A DNA stretch of 22,672 nucleotides, from positions 1 through 22,672 of the IMG/VR virus record IMGVR_UViG_3300024180_000045; one strand, 5' to 3'. A program made the position numbers and the translations under genes. How positions within the stretch are numbered: the first letter of the stretch is position 1; the number at the start of each line of letters is the position of its first letter. Shown here piece after piece: positions 14,067 through 20,335 of this stretch. Below the pieces are notes generated by a model that did no database searches, was not told where the DNA came from, and saw only the letters and a program-made list of their open reading frames with translations. Source of the stretch: a virus.

Positions 14067-15011
14067 ATGGCAGATCAAAATGATTTAAACTTAGACGATG
14101 AATATCAAAAAATCGTTGAAAACAAAGAACAACCTGTTGAAGAACCACAAAATTTAGGAAAAGTTAACATGGATCGATTTAAACAAGATAAAGCGCAAGA
14201 CGCTGATGTTGTTTTAGGATATCATGATGTTAATGTTTCTAACCTGCCTTCAGCCGGTATGTTTTATCCTGAAAAAACTGAGATAAGCATACGTTCAGCT
14301 AAAGTTGCTGAAATTAGACACTTCTCAAGTATTGACGAAAATAATATATTAGACGTCGATGAAAAACTAAATTCAATGATAGAATCTTGTATTAGAGTAA
14401 CTTCTCAAAAACAAAGAATGTCTTATAAAGATCTTTGTGAAGAAGACAGATTTTATTTAATTTTAGCAATTAGAGATTTAACTTTCCCAGAGCCTGAATC
14501 TAAATTAACAGTACAACACAAAGATAAAAAAGGTAAAAAGCACGAGGTTGAAGTTAAAAAAGAAAACTTTAAATATTTCAGTGTCCCAGATACTTTAGAT
14601 AAATATTACGATAAAGAAGCTTGTGCTTTTTTAATTGAAACTAAATCTTTTGGAACAATTACAATGAAACCACCAACAATTGGTATCATGCAACGTATGA
14701 CGTCTTATATTAAAGATCGTCAAGAAAAAGGAGAATCAATTGATCAATCAGTCCTTCAAGTTATGCCTTACTTAGTAAGCGAATGGAGAGGATTTGATGA
14801 CAAGAGTATTTTTAAATTCGAAATTGAAATGAATGGATGGTCTAACAAAAAATATAGCTTAATCTATAAGCTGGCGGAACAGATGAAAATCGGTATTCAG
14901 CCTGACATGGAAGTACAGATTGGGGACGAGTGGGAGGTCGTCCCAATTGGGTTTCGCGACGGGATCAAGTCTCTTTTCATTGTTCAAGATATCGCTGGAG
15001 AACTTCTTTAA
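14067..15011 (+). CDS. Baseplate hub / tail assembly protein (gp26-like)
   Basis: A 314-residue protein in the slot of tail-assembly chaperones, upstream of the tape measure. The N-terminal ~45 residues are acidic and disordered. Then comes NLPSAGMFYPEKTEISIRSAKVAEIRHF (about 58-85), the Leu-Pro-Ser-x-Gly-x-x-Y...I-R-x-x-x-x-E pattern of T4 gp26-type base plate proteins and Mu gp41-type chaperones. A helical core (90-140) is followed by a Lys-rich beta insertion (about 150-165) and a C-terminal region WEVVPIGFRDGIKSLF. The last ~45 codons are strikingly GC-rich (GGG, GTC, CTG, CGC) compared with the gene. It ends GGAGAA CTT CTT TAA, which resembles the RF2 +1 frameshift site; a shift there enters the frame of the next gene. 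It could therefore make a longer fusion protein. Confidence 0.6.
   Translation: MADQNDLNLDDEYQKIVENKEQPVEEPQNLGKVNMDRFKQDKAQDADVVLGYHDVNVSNLPSAGMFYPEKTEISIRSAKVAEIRHFSSIDENNILDVDEKLNSMIESCIRVTSQKQRMSYKDLCEEDRFYLILAIRDLTFPEPESKLTVQHKDKKGKKHEVEVKKENFKYFSVPDTLDKYYDKEACAFLIETKSFGTITMKPPTIGIMQRMTSYIKDRQEKGESIDQSVLQVMPYLVSEWRGFDDKSIFKFEIEMNGWSNKKYSLIYKLAEQMKIGIQPDMEVQIGDEWEVVPIGFRDGIKSLFIVQDIAGELL
14923..14951 (+). other. GC-rich hairpin in overlapping coding region
   Basis: GGGACGA (14923-14929) pairs perfectly with TCGTCCC (14938-14944) across an eight-base loop; TT/AA pairs can extend it past a bulged G. The palindrome CCCAATTGGG (14942-14951) offers a competing structure. The region is much richer in GC than its surroundings and is open in two frames. 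It may be a frameshift or translation control element. Confidence 0.4.
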
Positions 15012-15231
15012 AACGAAGTTTTACATATATAAAGAACTACATATTCAGCCTTCTGAATTAGAATCAATGGAATATTACGAATTTCATTATTTAGTAAAAG
15101 ATTTAGCTGAATTTATTAAGAAACAGAATGCTGCGAACGAAGGTCAACAGGAACAATCTGGGGACATGATGAGCAAAATGAAGATTCCAAACATGAAGAT
15201 TCCAAATATGAAGATTCCATCATTACGATGA
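14980..15231 (+). CDS. Small tail-assembly chaperone-like protein, start unresolved
   Basis: This frame is open from 14887 to TGA at 15229-15231 and overlaps the preceding gene. The protein-like part runs from about ISLENFFKTKFYIYKELHI through PSELESMEYYEFHYLVKDL, a pattern (aromatic helix, then P-S-E-L-E-x-M-x-Y-Y-E) of the small proteins that follow gp26-like genes and precede the tape measure. The only ATG after the overlap that could start it is 15067, which would cut the pattern in half. TTG at 14980 is the start used here for the coordinates. Alternatively the frame is reached by +1 frameshift from the upstream gene at CTT TAA (15006-15011). The C-terminus is Gln/Met-rich and ends in three M-K-I-P repeats encoded by a 15-base tandem repeat. 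Confidence 0.55.
   Translation: MFKISLENFFKTKFYIYKELHIQPSELESMEYYEFHYLVKDLAEFIKKQNAANEGQQEQSGDMMSKMKIPNMKIPNMKIPSLR
15181..15220 (+). repeat. 15-base tandem repeat encoding M-K-I-P-N
   Basis: AAGATTCCA begins at 15181, 15196 and 15211, spaced exactly 15 bases, each preceded by ATG. Two and a half units give the peptide repeat Met-Lys-Ile-Pro-Asn at the C-terminus of the small chaperone-like protein. The third copy is also the left arm of the perfect hairpin at 15211-15240. Confidence 0.85.
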
Positions 15232-15240
15232 TGGAATCTT
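15211..15240 (+). terminator. Perfect 13-bp hairpin over the stop codon
   Basis: AAGATTCCATCAT (15211-15223) and ATGATGGAATCTT (15228-15240) are exact complements around a TACG loop. The TGA stop (15229-15231) is inside the right arm. Only three T follow, so intrinsic termination would be weak; it could instead stabilise or process the RNA end. The late promoter at 15242 starts two bases later. Confidence 0.6.
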
Positions 15241-15241
15241 T

Positions 15242-15250
15242 GATATATAA
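15242..15250 (+). promoter_or_regulatory. Probable late promoter GATATATAA (4)
   Basis: Exact GATATATAA directly after the hairpin at 15211-15240 and 35 bases before the tape measure ATG at 15286. Fourth copy of the 9-mer found before virion genes. Confidence 0.6.
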
Positions 15251-15285
15251 GATAGGAATATAAAAAATATAGATTAGACTCCTAA

Positions 15286-17514
15286 ATGAAGGCTTTATTA
15301 GCACCACTACAAAGATTAGCAAATATTATAGAATACCAGAATGAAAAGATAGATCAAATTCATTCAGTCTTAACGGTAGATTTAAAGAAAGCAGCTAGTA
15401 ATAATTTTTCAGAACTGAAGAAACAGACTAGGCTATTGCTAGATATTAAAGGATTGCTAAAAGCGCAGTCAAAGGATAAAGGATCCAAAGCCGGTGGCGG
15501 AGGTGGATTTAAAATGCCTAGTGCTATGCAAGCTTTAGGCGCAGGACTAGTTATAGTGAGTATTGCGGCCGGATTAGTTGCCGCTGCTGGTATTTTTATG
15601 TTAATGCCTGCTATAAATCCAATGCAATTAGTATCAGCTTTATTAATAGCAGCTGTATTTTTAGCATTAGCACCTGTATTTTCAGAGATATTAAAATCTC
15701 AACAAGGAGGTGGAATGGTAGATAAAATGCTGGGTGGAAAGCCTAAAGGAGATCAAATGACTTCTCCTAAAGACGCTCTTAAAAATACAGGAGCCGCTGT
15801 GCTAGCGATGATTTCTATGGCAGCTGGTATTACAGTATCTTCTTGGATTTTACAATTAATTATGCCAGTTTCTTTTGCGAAACTAGGTTCAGCTATATTA
15901 ATAGGTTTAGTATTTATACCATTGGGTTATGCTTTTGGATTTATTATAAAGGCCTTAGCTGCCGCTAAAATACAAATGAACCCTAAAGGAATTGGAATGA
16001 TAGGTATGGTATCATTAGCAATGGCCGCAATCGCAGTTGGTATATCTTTAGTCGCTATGACTTGGAACGCAATGATGCCTGATAATTTTGTTAAATTACC
16101 GCCATGGGAATGGGTTATAAAGTCTGCTTTAATTTTAGGTATATTTGCAGGTGCATTTTATTTAATTGCTAAAGCGGTAAAAGGTATGAGTTTTAAGGAA
16201 ATGATAATGACAGGGCTTGTATTACCGATGATGGCTTTAGCTATTGTTGGAGTTGCTTTTGTATTTCAATTATTTGATTCGGTCGGCACATTTACATCGC
16301 CTCCTCTTGAATGGAGTTTAAAAGCAGGATTAACTTTACTTATATTTTCTCTTCCATTTATAGCAATTGCTTTAATTGCAAAAAAATTAGATTTTAAAGC
16401 TGTAGTTAAAACGGCACTCGCTATGGTTTTAATATCAATCGCAATATTAGGAACAGCTTGGATATTTTCAGCACTAGATGGTGTCACATACTTGTCACCT
16501 CCGCTTGATTGGGTTATTGCTTCTGCAATAGCAATTACAATATTTGCAATTCCACTTCTCGTGGTATCATTGATAGCAAAAACAGGTGGTGGAGCTGTTG
16601 GGATTCTTATTGGCGCTGCTGGTATTATTTTAATTGCAGGAACCATGTGGGTTGTTGCTTGGATATTTAGTAAATTACCTGATTTAAGCGCAATTTCTAA
16701 AAACTTTACTGATGCAATTATGTACCCTATAGACGCGATGATAAATGTACTTAATAGATTTAAAAATGAAATAGGTATAGAAAATTTATTACCAATGGCA
16801 GGTGGTCTTATTGCAATAGCTGCGGGTTGGTTAGCTTTAACAGCCGCTCTTGCCGGTCAATCTATTGGAGGTTTGGTTTCTGGAGCTGCAAACGCAATTG
16901 GTGATTTCTTAGGATTTGAAGGTGACGGACCTGCAGATCTTTTAGATAAATTAGCAGAGAGAAAAGATTCTATTATTGCATTAGGAAATCCTATAAAAAT
17001 CTTAGGAATAGGTATTGCTAGAATAGCATCAAGCTCTAAAGGACTTAAACTTGCTTTATCATCTATGACCGCCTTAGTATCTCGTAATAGATCAAAAGAA
17101 TTTGAAAAAGTAGCAACATCAAGTGAAAGGCTAGCAAAGGCATTTAGAAGTATTTCTGCGTCAACTAGATCAATGAATGTTAAAGCAATGAATGCTTCTT
17201 CAAGAATGTTTGAGGCAATTGCAAAAATAGCAGAGAATGACGGTGAAGATGCTATAACAGTACTTGCTGGACAATTATTAGAGGCGGTTGAACATCTTTC
17301 AGAAACAGTAGACAATTTAGAAAAAGCAAGTGAGTCAAACCAGAAAGGCATGAAAGACGCCCTATCAGGCATAATGGATTCATTCTTAGATCGACTTAAA
17401 GGTGTTGATAATGAGACAGGTGAGACTCCTGCATTATTTGATGTAAGCGGAGTTATTGAGGCAATAGAGGAACTTGAAGCAAGATTCGATAGCCCTCTAT
17501 TTATTAAAAAATAA
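15286..17514 (+). CDS. Tail tape measure protein with membrane-like repeats
   Basis: A 742-residue protein placed after the tail tube and chaperone genes, where the tape measure belongs. Residues 1-60 are helical and charged and followed by a Gly-rich linker (about 68-75). Residues 80-510 hold many hydrophobic segments, arranged as a repeat of about 66 residues; units can be started at PPWEW (about 271), PPLEW (about 339) and PPLDW (about 404), with weaker earlier units near MP at 107 and 193. Each unit has two hydrophobic helices joined by a Lys-rich turn. The C-terminal ~200 residues are Ser/Ala/Glu-rich and helical. Tape measures set tail length and can enter the host inner membrane during DNA entry, which the repeats would suit. 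T4 gp29 (590) is shorter. At the usual ~0.15 nm per residue the tail would be about 110 nm. Confidence 0.78.
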   Translation: MKALLAPLQRLANIIEYQNEKIDQIHSVLTVDLKKAASNNFSELKKQTRLLLDIKGLLKAQSKDKGSKAGGGGGFKMPSAMQALGAGLVIVSIAAGLVAAAGIFMLMPAINPMQLVSALLIAAVFLALAPVFSEILKSQQGGGMVDKMLGGKPKGDQMTSPKDALKNTGAAVLAMISMAAGITVSSWILQLIMPVSFAKLGSAILIGLVFIPLGYAFGFIIKALAAAKIQMNPKGIGMIGMVSLAMAAIAVGISLVAMTWNAMMPDNFVKLPPWEWVIKSALILGIFAGAFYLIAKAVKGMSFKEMIMTGLVLPMMALAIVGVAFVFQLFDSVGTFTSPPLEWSLKAGLTLLIFSLPFIAIALIAKKLDFKAVVKTALAMVLISIAILGTAWIFSALDGVTYLSPPLDWVIASAIAITIFAIPLLVVSLIAKTGGGAVGILIGAAGIILIAGTMWVVAWIFSKLPDLSAISKNFTDAIMYPIDAMINVLNRFKNEIGIENLLPMAGGLIAIAAGWLALTAALAGQSIGGLVSGAANAIGDFLGFEGDGPADLLDKLAERKDSIIALGNPIKILGIGIARIASSSKGLKLALSSMTALVSRNRSKEFEKVATSSERLAKAFRSISASTRSMNVKAMNASSRMFEAIAKIAENDGEDAITVLAGQLLEAVEHLSETVDNLEKASESNQKGMKDALSGIMDSFLDRLKGVDNETGETPALFDVSGVIEAIEELEARFDSPLFIKK

Positions 17515-17526
17515 GCTGGCACATAA

Positions 17527-17563
17527 TATTTTTGAAACTTTACTGAATAGAATAGTATAATTA
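17527..17563 (+). promoter_or_regulatory. Possible promoter before the accessory operon
   Basis: TATTTTTG (17527-17534) matches the Bacteroidota -7 consensus TAnnTTTG exactly, 44 bases before the ATG at 17578. The same stretch also contains TTGAAA (17532-17537) and TATAAT (17556-17561) at an 18-base spacing, which fits a sigma70-type promoter. Either reading gives the accessory operon its own start. No clear -33 element is seen for the first reading. Confidence 0.35.
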
Positions 17564-17577
17564 TTAAAATTCATAAT

Positions 17578-17859
17578 ATGCTAGACACTATATTTCTATC
17601 AGCCTTAATCGTTCTACTTGCGATTAATTTTATTTTAGATTATAAATCATCTAAAAAAACTAAAACAATACATAATGATGTCTTGAAACAAAGGCTCGAT
17701 AAGCTTTCAAAAAAAGTTAGTGCAATTAATATTAGAACAGTAGGATGTGGTCCAGCTCTTGAAGAAGACCTACAGCTTACAATGAAACAATTAGAATCTG
17801 TACAAGAAAAAATTGCAGAGCTAGAGGTTAGTATTCAAAATCTTTCAAACAAAAAGTAA
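17578..17859 (+). CDS. Membrane-anchored coiled-coil protein
   Basis: A 93-residue protein with one hydrophobic segment at residues 3-20, followed by a short basic stretch (SSKKTKT) and a long charged helix (about 32-91) with heptad-like Leu/Ile/Val spacing, interrupted by a CGP turn near residue 58. One N-terminal anchor plus a coiled coil is the build of inner-membrane spanins (Rz) of Gram-negative phages, but many other small membrane proteins share it and no outer-membrane partner is recognised. It begins the accessory operon: the next gene starts one base after its stop. Confidence 0.6.
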   Translation: MLDTIFLSALIVLLAINFILDYKSSKKTKTIHNDVLKQRLDKLSKKVSAINIRTVGCGPALEEDLQLTMKQLESVQEKIAELEVSIQNLSNKK

Positions 17860-17860
17860 T

Positions 17861-18043
17861 ATGACTAAAGCAAGTATTGTACAAAAACTATTAGAGGAAA
17901 AGCATATTACTACAGAAGAGGCAGTGGTTTTATTACAAGGTGAAGTTGTAAATATTCCAATGTATACTCCTAACCCATATTTTGATAACCCAAACTATAC
18001 AACACCACCGATATGGTGTTCAACTCCAAATACAACATCATGA
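17861..18043 (+). CDS. Small unknown protein, Pro/Asn-rich tail
   Basis: A 60-residue protein. The first half (SIVQKLLEEKHITTEEAVVLLQGE) reads as two short helices in the style of SHOCT domains, which bring proteins together. The second half is rich in Pro, Asn, Thr and Tyr and probably unfolded. It starts one base after the preceding stop, and its TGA overlaps the next ATG (ATGA at 18040-18043), so it is translated as part of a coupled series. No function is recognised. Confidence 0.6.
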   Translation: MTKASIVQKLLEEKHITTEEAVVLLQGEVVNIPMYTPNPYFDNPNYTTPPIWCSTPNTTS

Positions 18044-18252
18044 GTAACTCTTACGAAAAATATTTAGAACTTAAAGAAGAAGGAGCATTTGATTTTGATC
18101 CAACTAATTATGAAATGGTCTTACAGAAAGCAGCAAAGATTGGATTAAAAACTCAAATTTTATATTCTGCAATGGATCTTATTAGAGATAATTCAGAATT
18201 AACAAACAGCGCTGCAATCTTGCTTGCTTCAAAAAACTGGAACGTTATATAA
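18040..18252 (+). CDS. Small unknown helical protein
   Basis: A 70-residue protein. I use the ATG at 18040, which overlaps the preceding stop as ATGA, rather than an in-frame upstream codon at 18013 lying inside the previous gene. It is acidic at the N-terminus (YLELKEEGAFDFD) and mostly helical afterwards. No signal peptide, membrane segment or known motif is visible. Its stop lies one base before the methyltransferase ATG. Confidence 0.6.
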   Translation: MSNSYEKYLELKEEGAFDFDPTNYEMVLQKAAKIGLKTQILYSAMDLIRDNSELTNSAAILLASKNWNVI

Positions 18253-18253
18253 T

Positions 18254-18883
18254 ATGGGATTTGTTATTAGGACTCTTAGGAAGGTTATGCTTGCAACAAA
18301 TAATTATTTAGATCCTAAGCATTCAGTTCTTTTAGAATTAGGGGATCAAAACGCGTTCAATAGTTTAGTAAACTCAGAGAAAATAAATAAATTTAGGATT
18401 AAAGATATTATGCATGCATATTTTAAAGAATATCATACATTAGATCTAAAGGGTTCAGATATTGTAAAAACAGATTTATCAGAGTACTCACCTGGTTTAT
18501 TTAAAGCAGACATAATAACAAACATTGGAACTTCAGAACATGTTGAACTTGAAGAAGGGCAATGGAATTGTTGGAGAAATTTACACAGTTGGTTAAATGT
18601 AGGTGGTATAATGATTCATGAATTACCTGAACTAGGTGGTTGGCCAGGACATTGTAGATATTATACAACTATGGAATATTTTAAATCTTTAGAAAAATGC
18701 GGATATAAAATACTAGAATTAGATACTCATAAATTTAATATTGGAAATTGTATATGGTGTGTTGTTCGAAAAATTGAAGATTTACCTTTCATGGACTTTG
18801 AAACTTTCTTTTTAAATATGAAAATAGAAAGAGAAACACAAATAGCCGGAACTATAGAAAGTAATAACCCTAAAAAACTATAA
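18254..18883 (+). CDS. SAM-dependent methyltransferase-like protein
   Basis: A 209-residue protein, started at ATG 18254 right after the preceding stop. It has the outline of a class I methyltransferase: a first strand and glycine turn VLLELGDQN (residues 25-33), an acidic strand end with ADIITNIGTSEHVE (about 85-98), and the later strand WLNVGGIMIHELPE (about 115-128), which resembles the L-x-x-G-G-x-x-x-x-x-x-P segment of this fold. The first glycine motif is degenerate (E-L-G-D-Q-N instead of G-x-G-x-G), so substrate and activity are uncertain. Cys and Trp content is high in the last third. It lies upstream of a nuclease and a sugar epimerase gene, so the target could be nucleic acid, a sugar or a small molecule. 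Confidence 0.65.
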   Translation: MGFVIRTLRKVMLATNNYLDPKHSVLLELGDQNAFNSLVNSEKINKFRIKDIMHAYFKEYHTLDLKGSDIVKTDLSEYSPGLFKADIITNIGTSEHVELEEGQWNCWRNLHSWLNVGGIMIHELPELGGWPGHCRYYTTMEYFKSLEKCGYKILELDTHKFNIGNCIWCVVRKIEDLPFMDFETFFLNMKIERETQIAGTIESNNPKKL

Positions 18884-18884
18884 T

Positions 18885-19313
18885 ATGTATCAATATAAAG
18901 CTAAAGTAAATAGAATTATAGATGGAGATTCAGTAGTCTTAGATATTGATTTAGGTTTTGATATGTGGATTAAAAAACAAAATGTAAGAATACATGGTAT
19001 CGATACCCCTGAGTGTCGAACAAGAGATCTTGATGAAAAGGCAAGAGGATTAATGGCAAAAAGTCATGTTAAAGATCTTTTACAAATTGGAGAAAAAGTC
19101 ACAATAAATACTTATAGAGATAAAGCCGGTAAGTTTGGCAGAATTTTAGGAAAAGTAATAAATATAGAAGGAATAGATATAGGACAATCTCTTTTAGATA
19201 ATCACTTAGCAGTCGAATATTATGGACAATCTAAAGATGAAATAAAAGAACAGCACCTTGAAAATAGGTCAATATTAATATTAGAACAAAGATACACACC
19301 TAATGAAGATTAA
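18885..19313 (+). CDS. Thermonuclease (staphylococcal nuclease-like)
   Basis: A 142-residue Ca-dependent SNase-fold nuclease. The family pattern is complete: IIDGDSVVLDIDLGFD (residues 11-26) with acidic metal ligands, VRIHGIDTPE (34-43) carrying Arg35, Asp40 and Glu43, and KFGRILGKV (83-91) carrying Arg86. The Arg35/Asp40/Glu43 numbering is identical to that of mature staphylococcal nuclease, and Arg86 matches its Arg87. There is no signal peptide, so unlike the secreted bacterial enzymes this one would act in the host cytoplasm or be packaged. It starts one base after the methyltransferase stop and overlaps the next gene by 11 bases. Possible jobs are host DNA or RNA breakdown for nucleotide supply; nothing here decides this. 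Confidence 0.93.
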   Translation: MYQYKAKVNRIIDGDSVVLDIDLGFDMWIKKQNVRIHGIDTPECRTRDLDEKARGLMAKSHVKDLLQIGEKVTINTYRDKAGKFGRILGKVINIEGIDIGQSLLDNHLAVEYYGQSKDEIKEQHLENRSILILEQRYTPNED

Positions 19314-19881
19314 CAAAGATTTTTTAATCCATGGCTTGATAGAATTCATACCAAACATATATGAAGACAGTCGTGGACAGTTTATAGAAACCTTTAACGA
19401 GAACGTGCTCAGGGACCTCGGGTTTACAGAACACTTTAAACAGGATAATCAAAGTATCTCAGAGGCTGGGGTGTTTAGGGGGATCCATTTACAATCAGAT
19501 CCACATGCCCAAGGAAAATTAGTAAGAGTAGCTAAAGGTAGTGTAATTGATTATGCAATAGATTTAAGACCGCAATCTCCGACGTTTGGTCAATGGGATA
19601 GTGTTCTTTTATCAGCAGATAGAGGAAATCAATTTTGGATTCCGGAAGGATTTGGACATGCTTTTCTTGCACTTGAGGATGATACTATTTTTTGCTATAA
19701 ATGTACTGAGGTATATGCTCCCGATCACCAGGTAGGTATCAGGTGGGACGACAAGGATATTAATTTAGATCTTGAACATACAGTTTATGCAGGTGATATT
19801 AAAATAAGTGATAAAGACAAAGACGCTTTATACTTTTCAGAATTCGCTAGAGATTATATAAATAAACCAACATTATTATGA
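19303..19881 (+). CDS. rmlC: dTDP-4-dehydrorhamnose 3,5-epimerase
   Basis: A 192-residue cupin enzyme converting dTDP-4-keto-6-deoxyglucose to dTDP-4-keto-L-rhamnose. Signatures are clear: DSRGQFIETFN (22-32), GVFRGIHLQ with catalytic His62, PHAQGKLVRV with Lys72, FWIPEGFGHAFLAL with His119, and Tyr132 in CYKCTEVYAP. All catalytic residues are kept and the length is normal (about 180). RmlA, RmlB and RmlD are not in the window, so it either uses host precursor or its partners are elsewhere. It begins inside the end of the thermonuclease gene and its stop overlaps the next ATG. Bases about 19360-19490 use GC-rich codons (GTG, CTC, AGG, GGG, GAG) unlike the neighbours, a hint of recent transfer or recombination. 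Confidence 0.95.
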   Translation: MKINKDFLIHGLIEFIPNIYEDSRGQFIETFNENVLRDLGFTEHFKQDNQSISEAGVFRGIHLQSDPHAQGKLVRVAKGSVIDYAIDLRPQSPTFGQWDSVLLSADRGNQFWIPEGFGHAFLALEDDTIFCYKCTEVYAPDHQVGIRWDDKDINLDLEHTVYAGDIKISDKDKDALYFSEFARDYINKPTLL

Positions 19882-20102
19882 GTTATATGAAAAAATTCTT
19901 AAGTATTATTATTATTATTGCCTTATACGCAATGCTATTAGCAATTCCTTTACAATTTTTATGGAATTATTGTTTAGTTCCAGCGATTGATGGTGTTAAT
20001 ACAATTTCTGCTACTCAGGCATTAGGATTAAATTTTTTAGCTGCTATATTATTTAAAGACAGTGATTTAACAAAAAATATAAGTAATGAACAAGATGAAT
20101 AA
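19878..20102 (+). CDS. Small membrane protein
   Basis: A 74-residue protein overlapping the rmlC stop as ATGA. After a Lys start it has a long hydrophobic segment (about residues 6-29, with IIIIIALYAMLLAIPLQFLW). A second weaker one (about 44-58) contains TQALGLNFLAAILF. The arrangement F/L-W-N...P.....I...Q-A-L-G-L..L..I-L-F is one I have seen in many small phage and bacterial membrane proteins of unknown function. The C-terminus is acidic and polar. It might act with one of its operon neighbours at the membrane, but nothing in the sequence says how. Confidence 0.65.
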   Translation: MSYMKKFLSIIIIIALYAMLLAIPLQFLWNYCLVPAIDGVNTISATQALGLNFLAAILFKDSDLTKNISNEQDE

Positions 20103-20328
20103 AGTTACAGAGATATTTAAATCTTGGAAAATAGCGTATAATCCTCTATCAAGTCAATCTGAATTGGCTGAAAAAAGAATTGCAATATGCGATTCTTGTG
20201 AATTTAAATCTTCAGTTCCGTTTCCAAGGTGCACCGTATGTGGATGCGCTTTAAAGGGTAAAATATATTCACCTATCAAAGGTTCATGTCCTAAAGGAAA
20301 GTGGGACGAAATAGACGCAACTCAATAA
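20086..20328 (+). CDS. Small zinc-ribbon protein
   Basis: An 80-residue protein starting within the end of the preceding gene (ATG 20086; ATG 20095 is an alternative and costs three residues). It carries a Cys cluster: C-D-S-C around 35-38, C-T-V-C-G-C around 49-54 and a final C-P-K-G-K-W. At least four of the six cysteines are placed as in zinc ribbons. The C-x-x-C-G-C...C-P-x-G-K-W ending is a pattern I know from short phage proteins without assigned function. It is eight bases upstream of the amidotransferase gene and may be its partner; this is inference. Confidence 0.7.
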   Translation: MNKMNKVTEIFKSWKIAYNPLSSQSELAEKRIAICDSCEFKSSVPFPRCTVCGCALKGKIYSPIKGSCPKGKWDEIDATQ

Positions 20329-20335
20329 TAACTTT

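Noticed and set aside
14920-14979. TTG at 14920 as the start of the small chaperone-like gene
   Set aside because: The first 20 residues from there are Gly/Ser-rich with no family pattern and lie in the GC-rich overlap; a frameshift or TTG at 14980 fits better.
15178-15240. Short regularly spaced repeats as a CRISPR-like array
   Set aside because: The units are 15 bases, directly adjacent, without spacers, and encode a peptide repeat.
16857-17522. Long open frame of 221 codons on the minus strand
   Set aside because: It is the reverse of the helical, Ser/Ala-rich C-terminus of the tape measure gene; its Ser/Ala-rich translation is what such antisense frames give.
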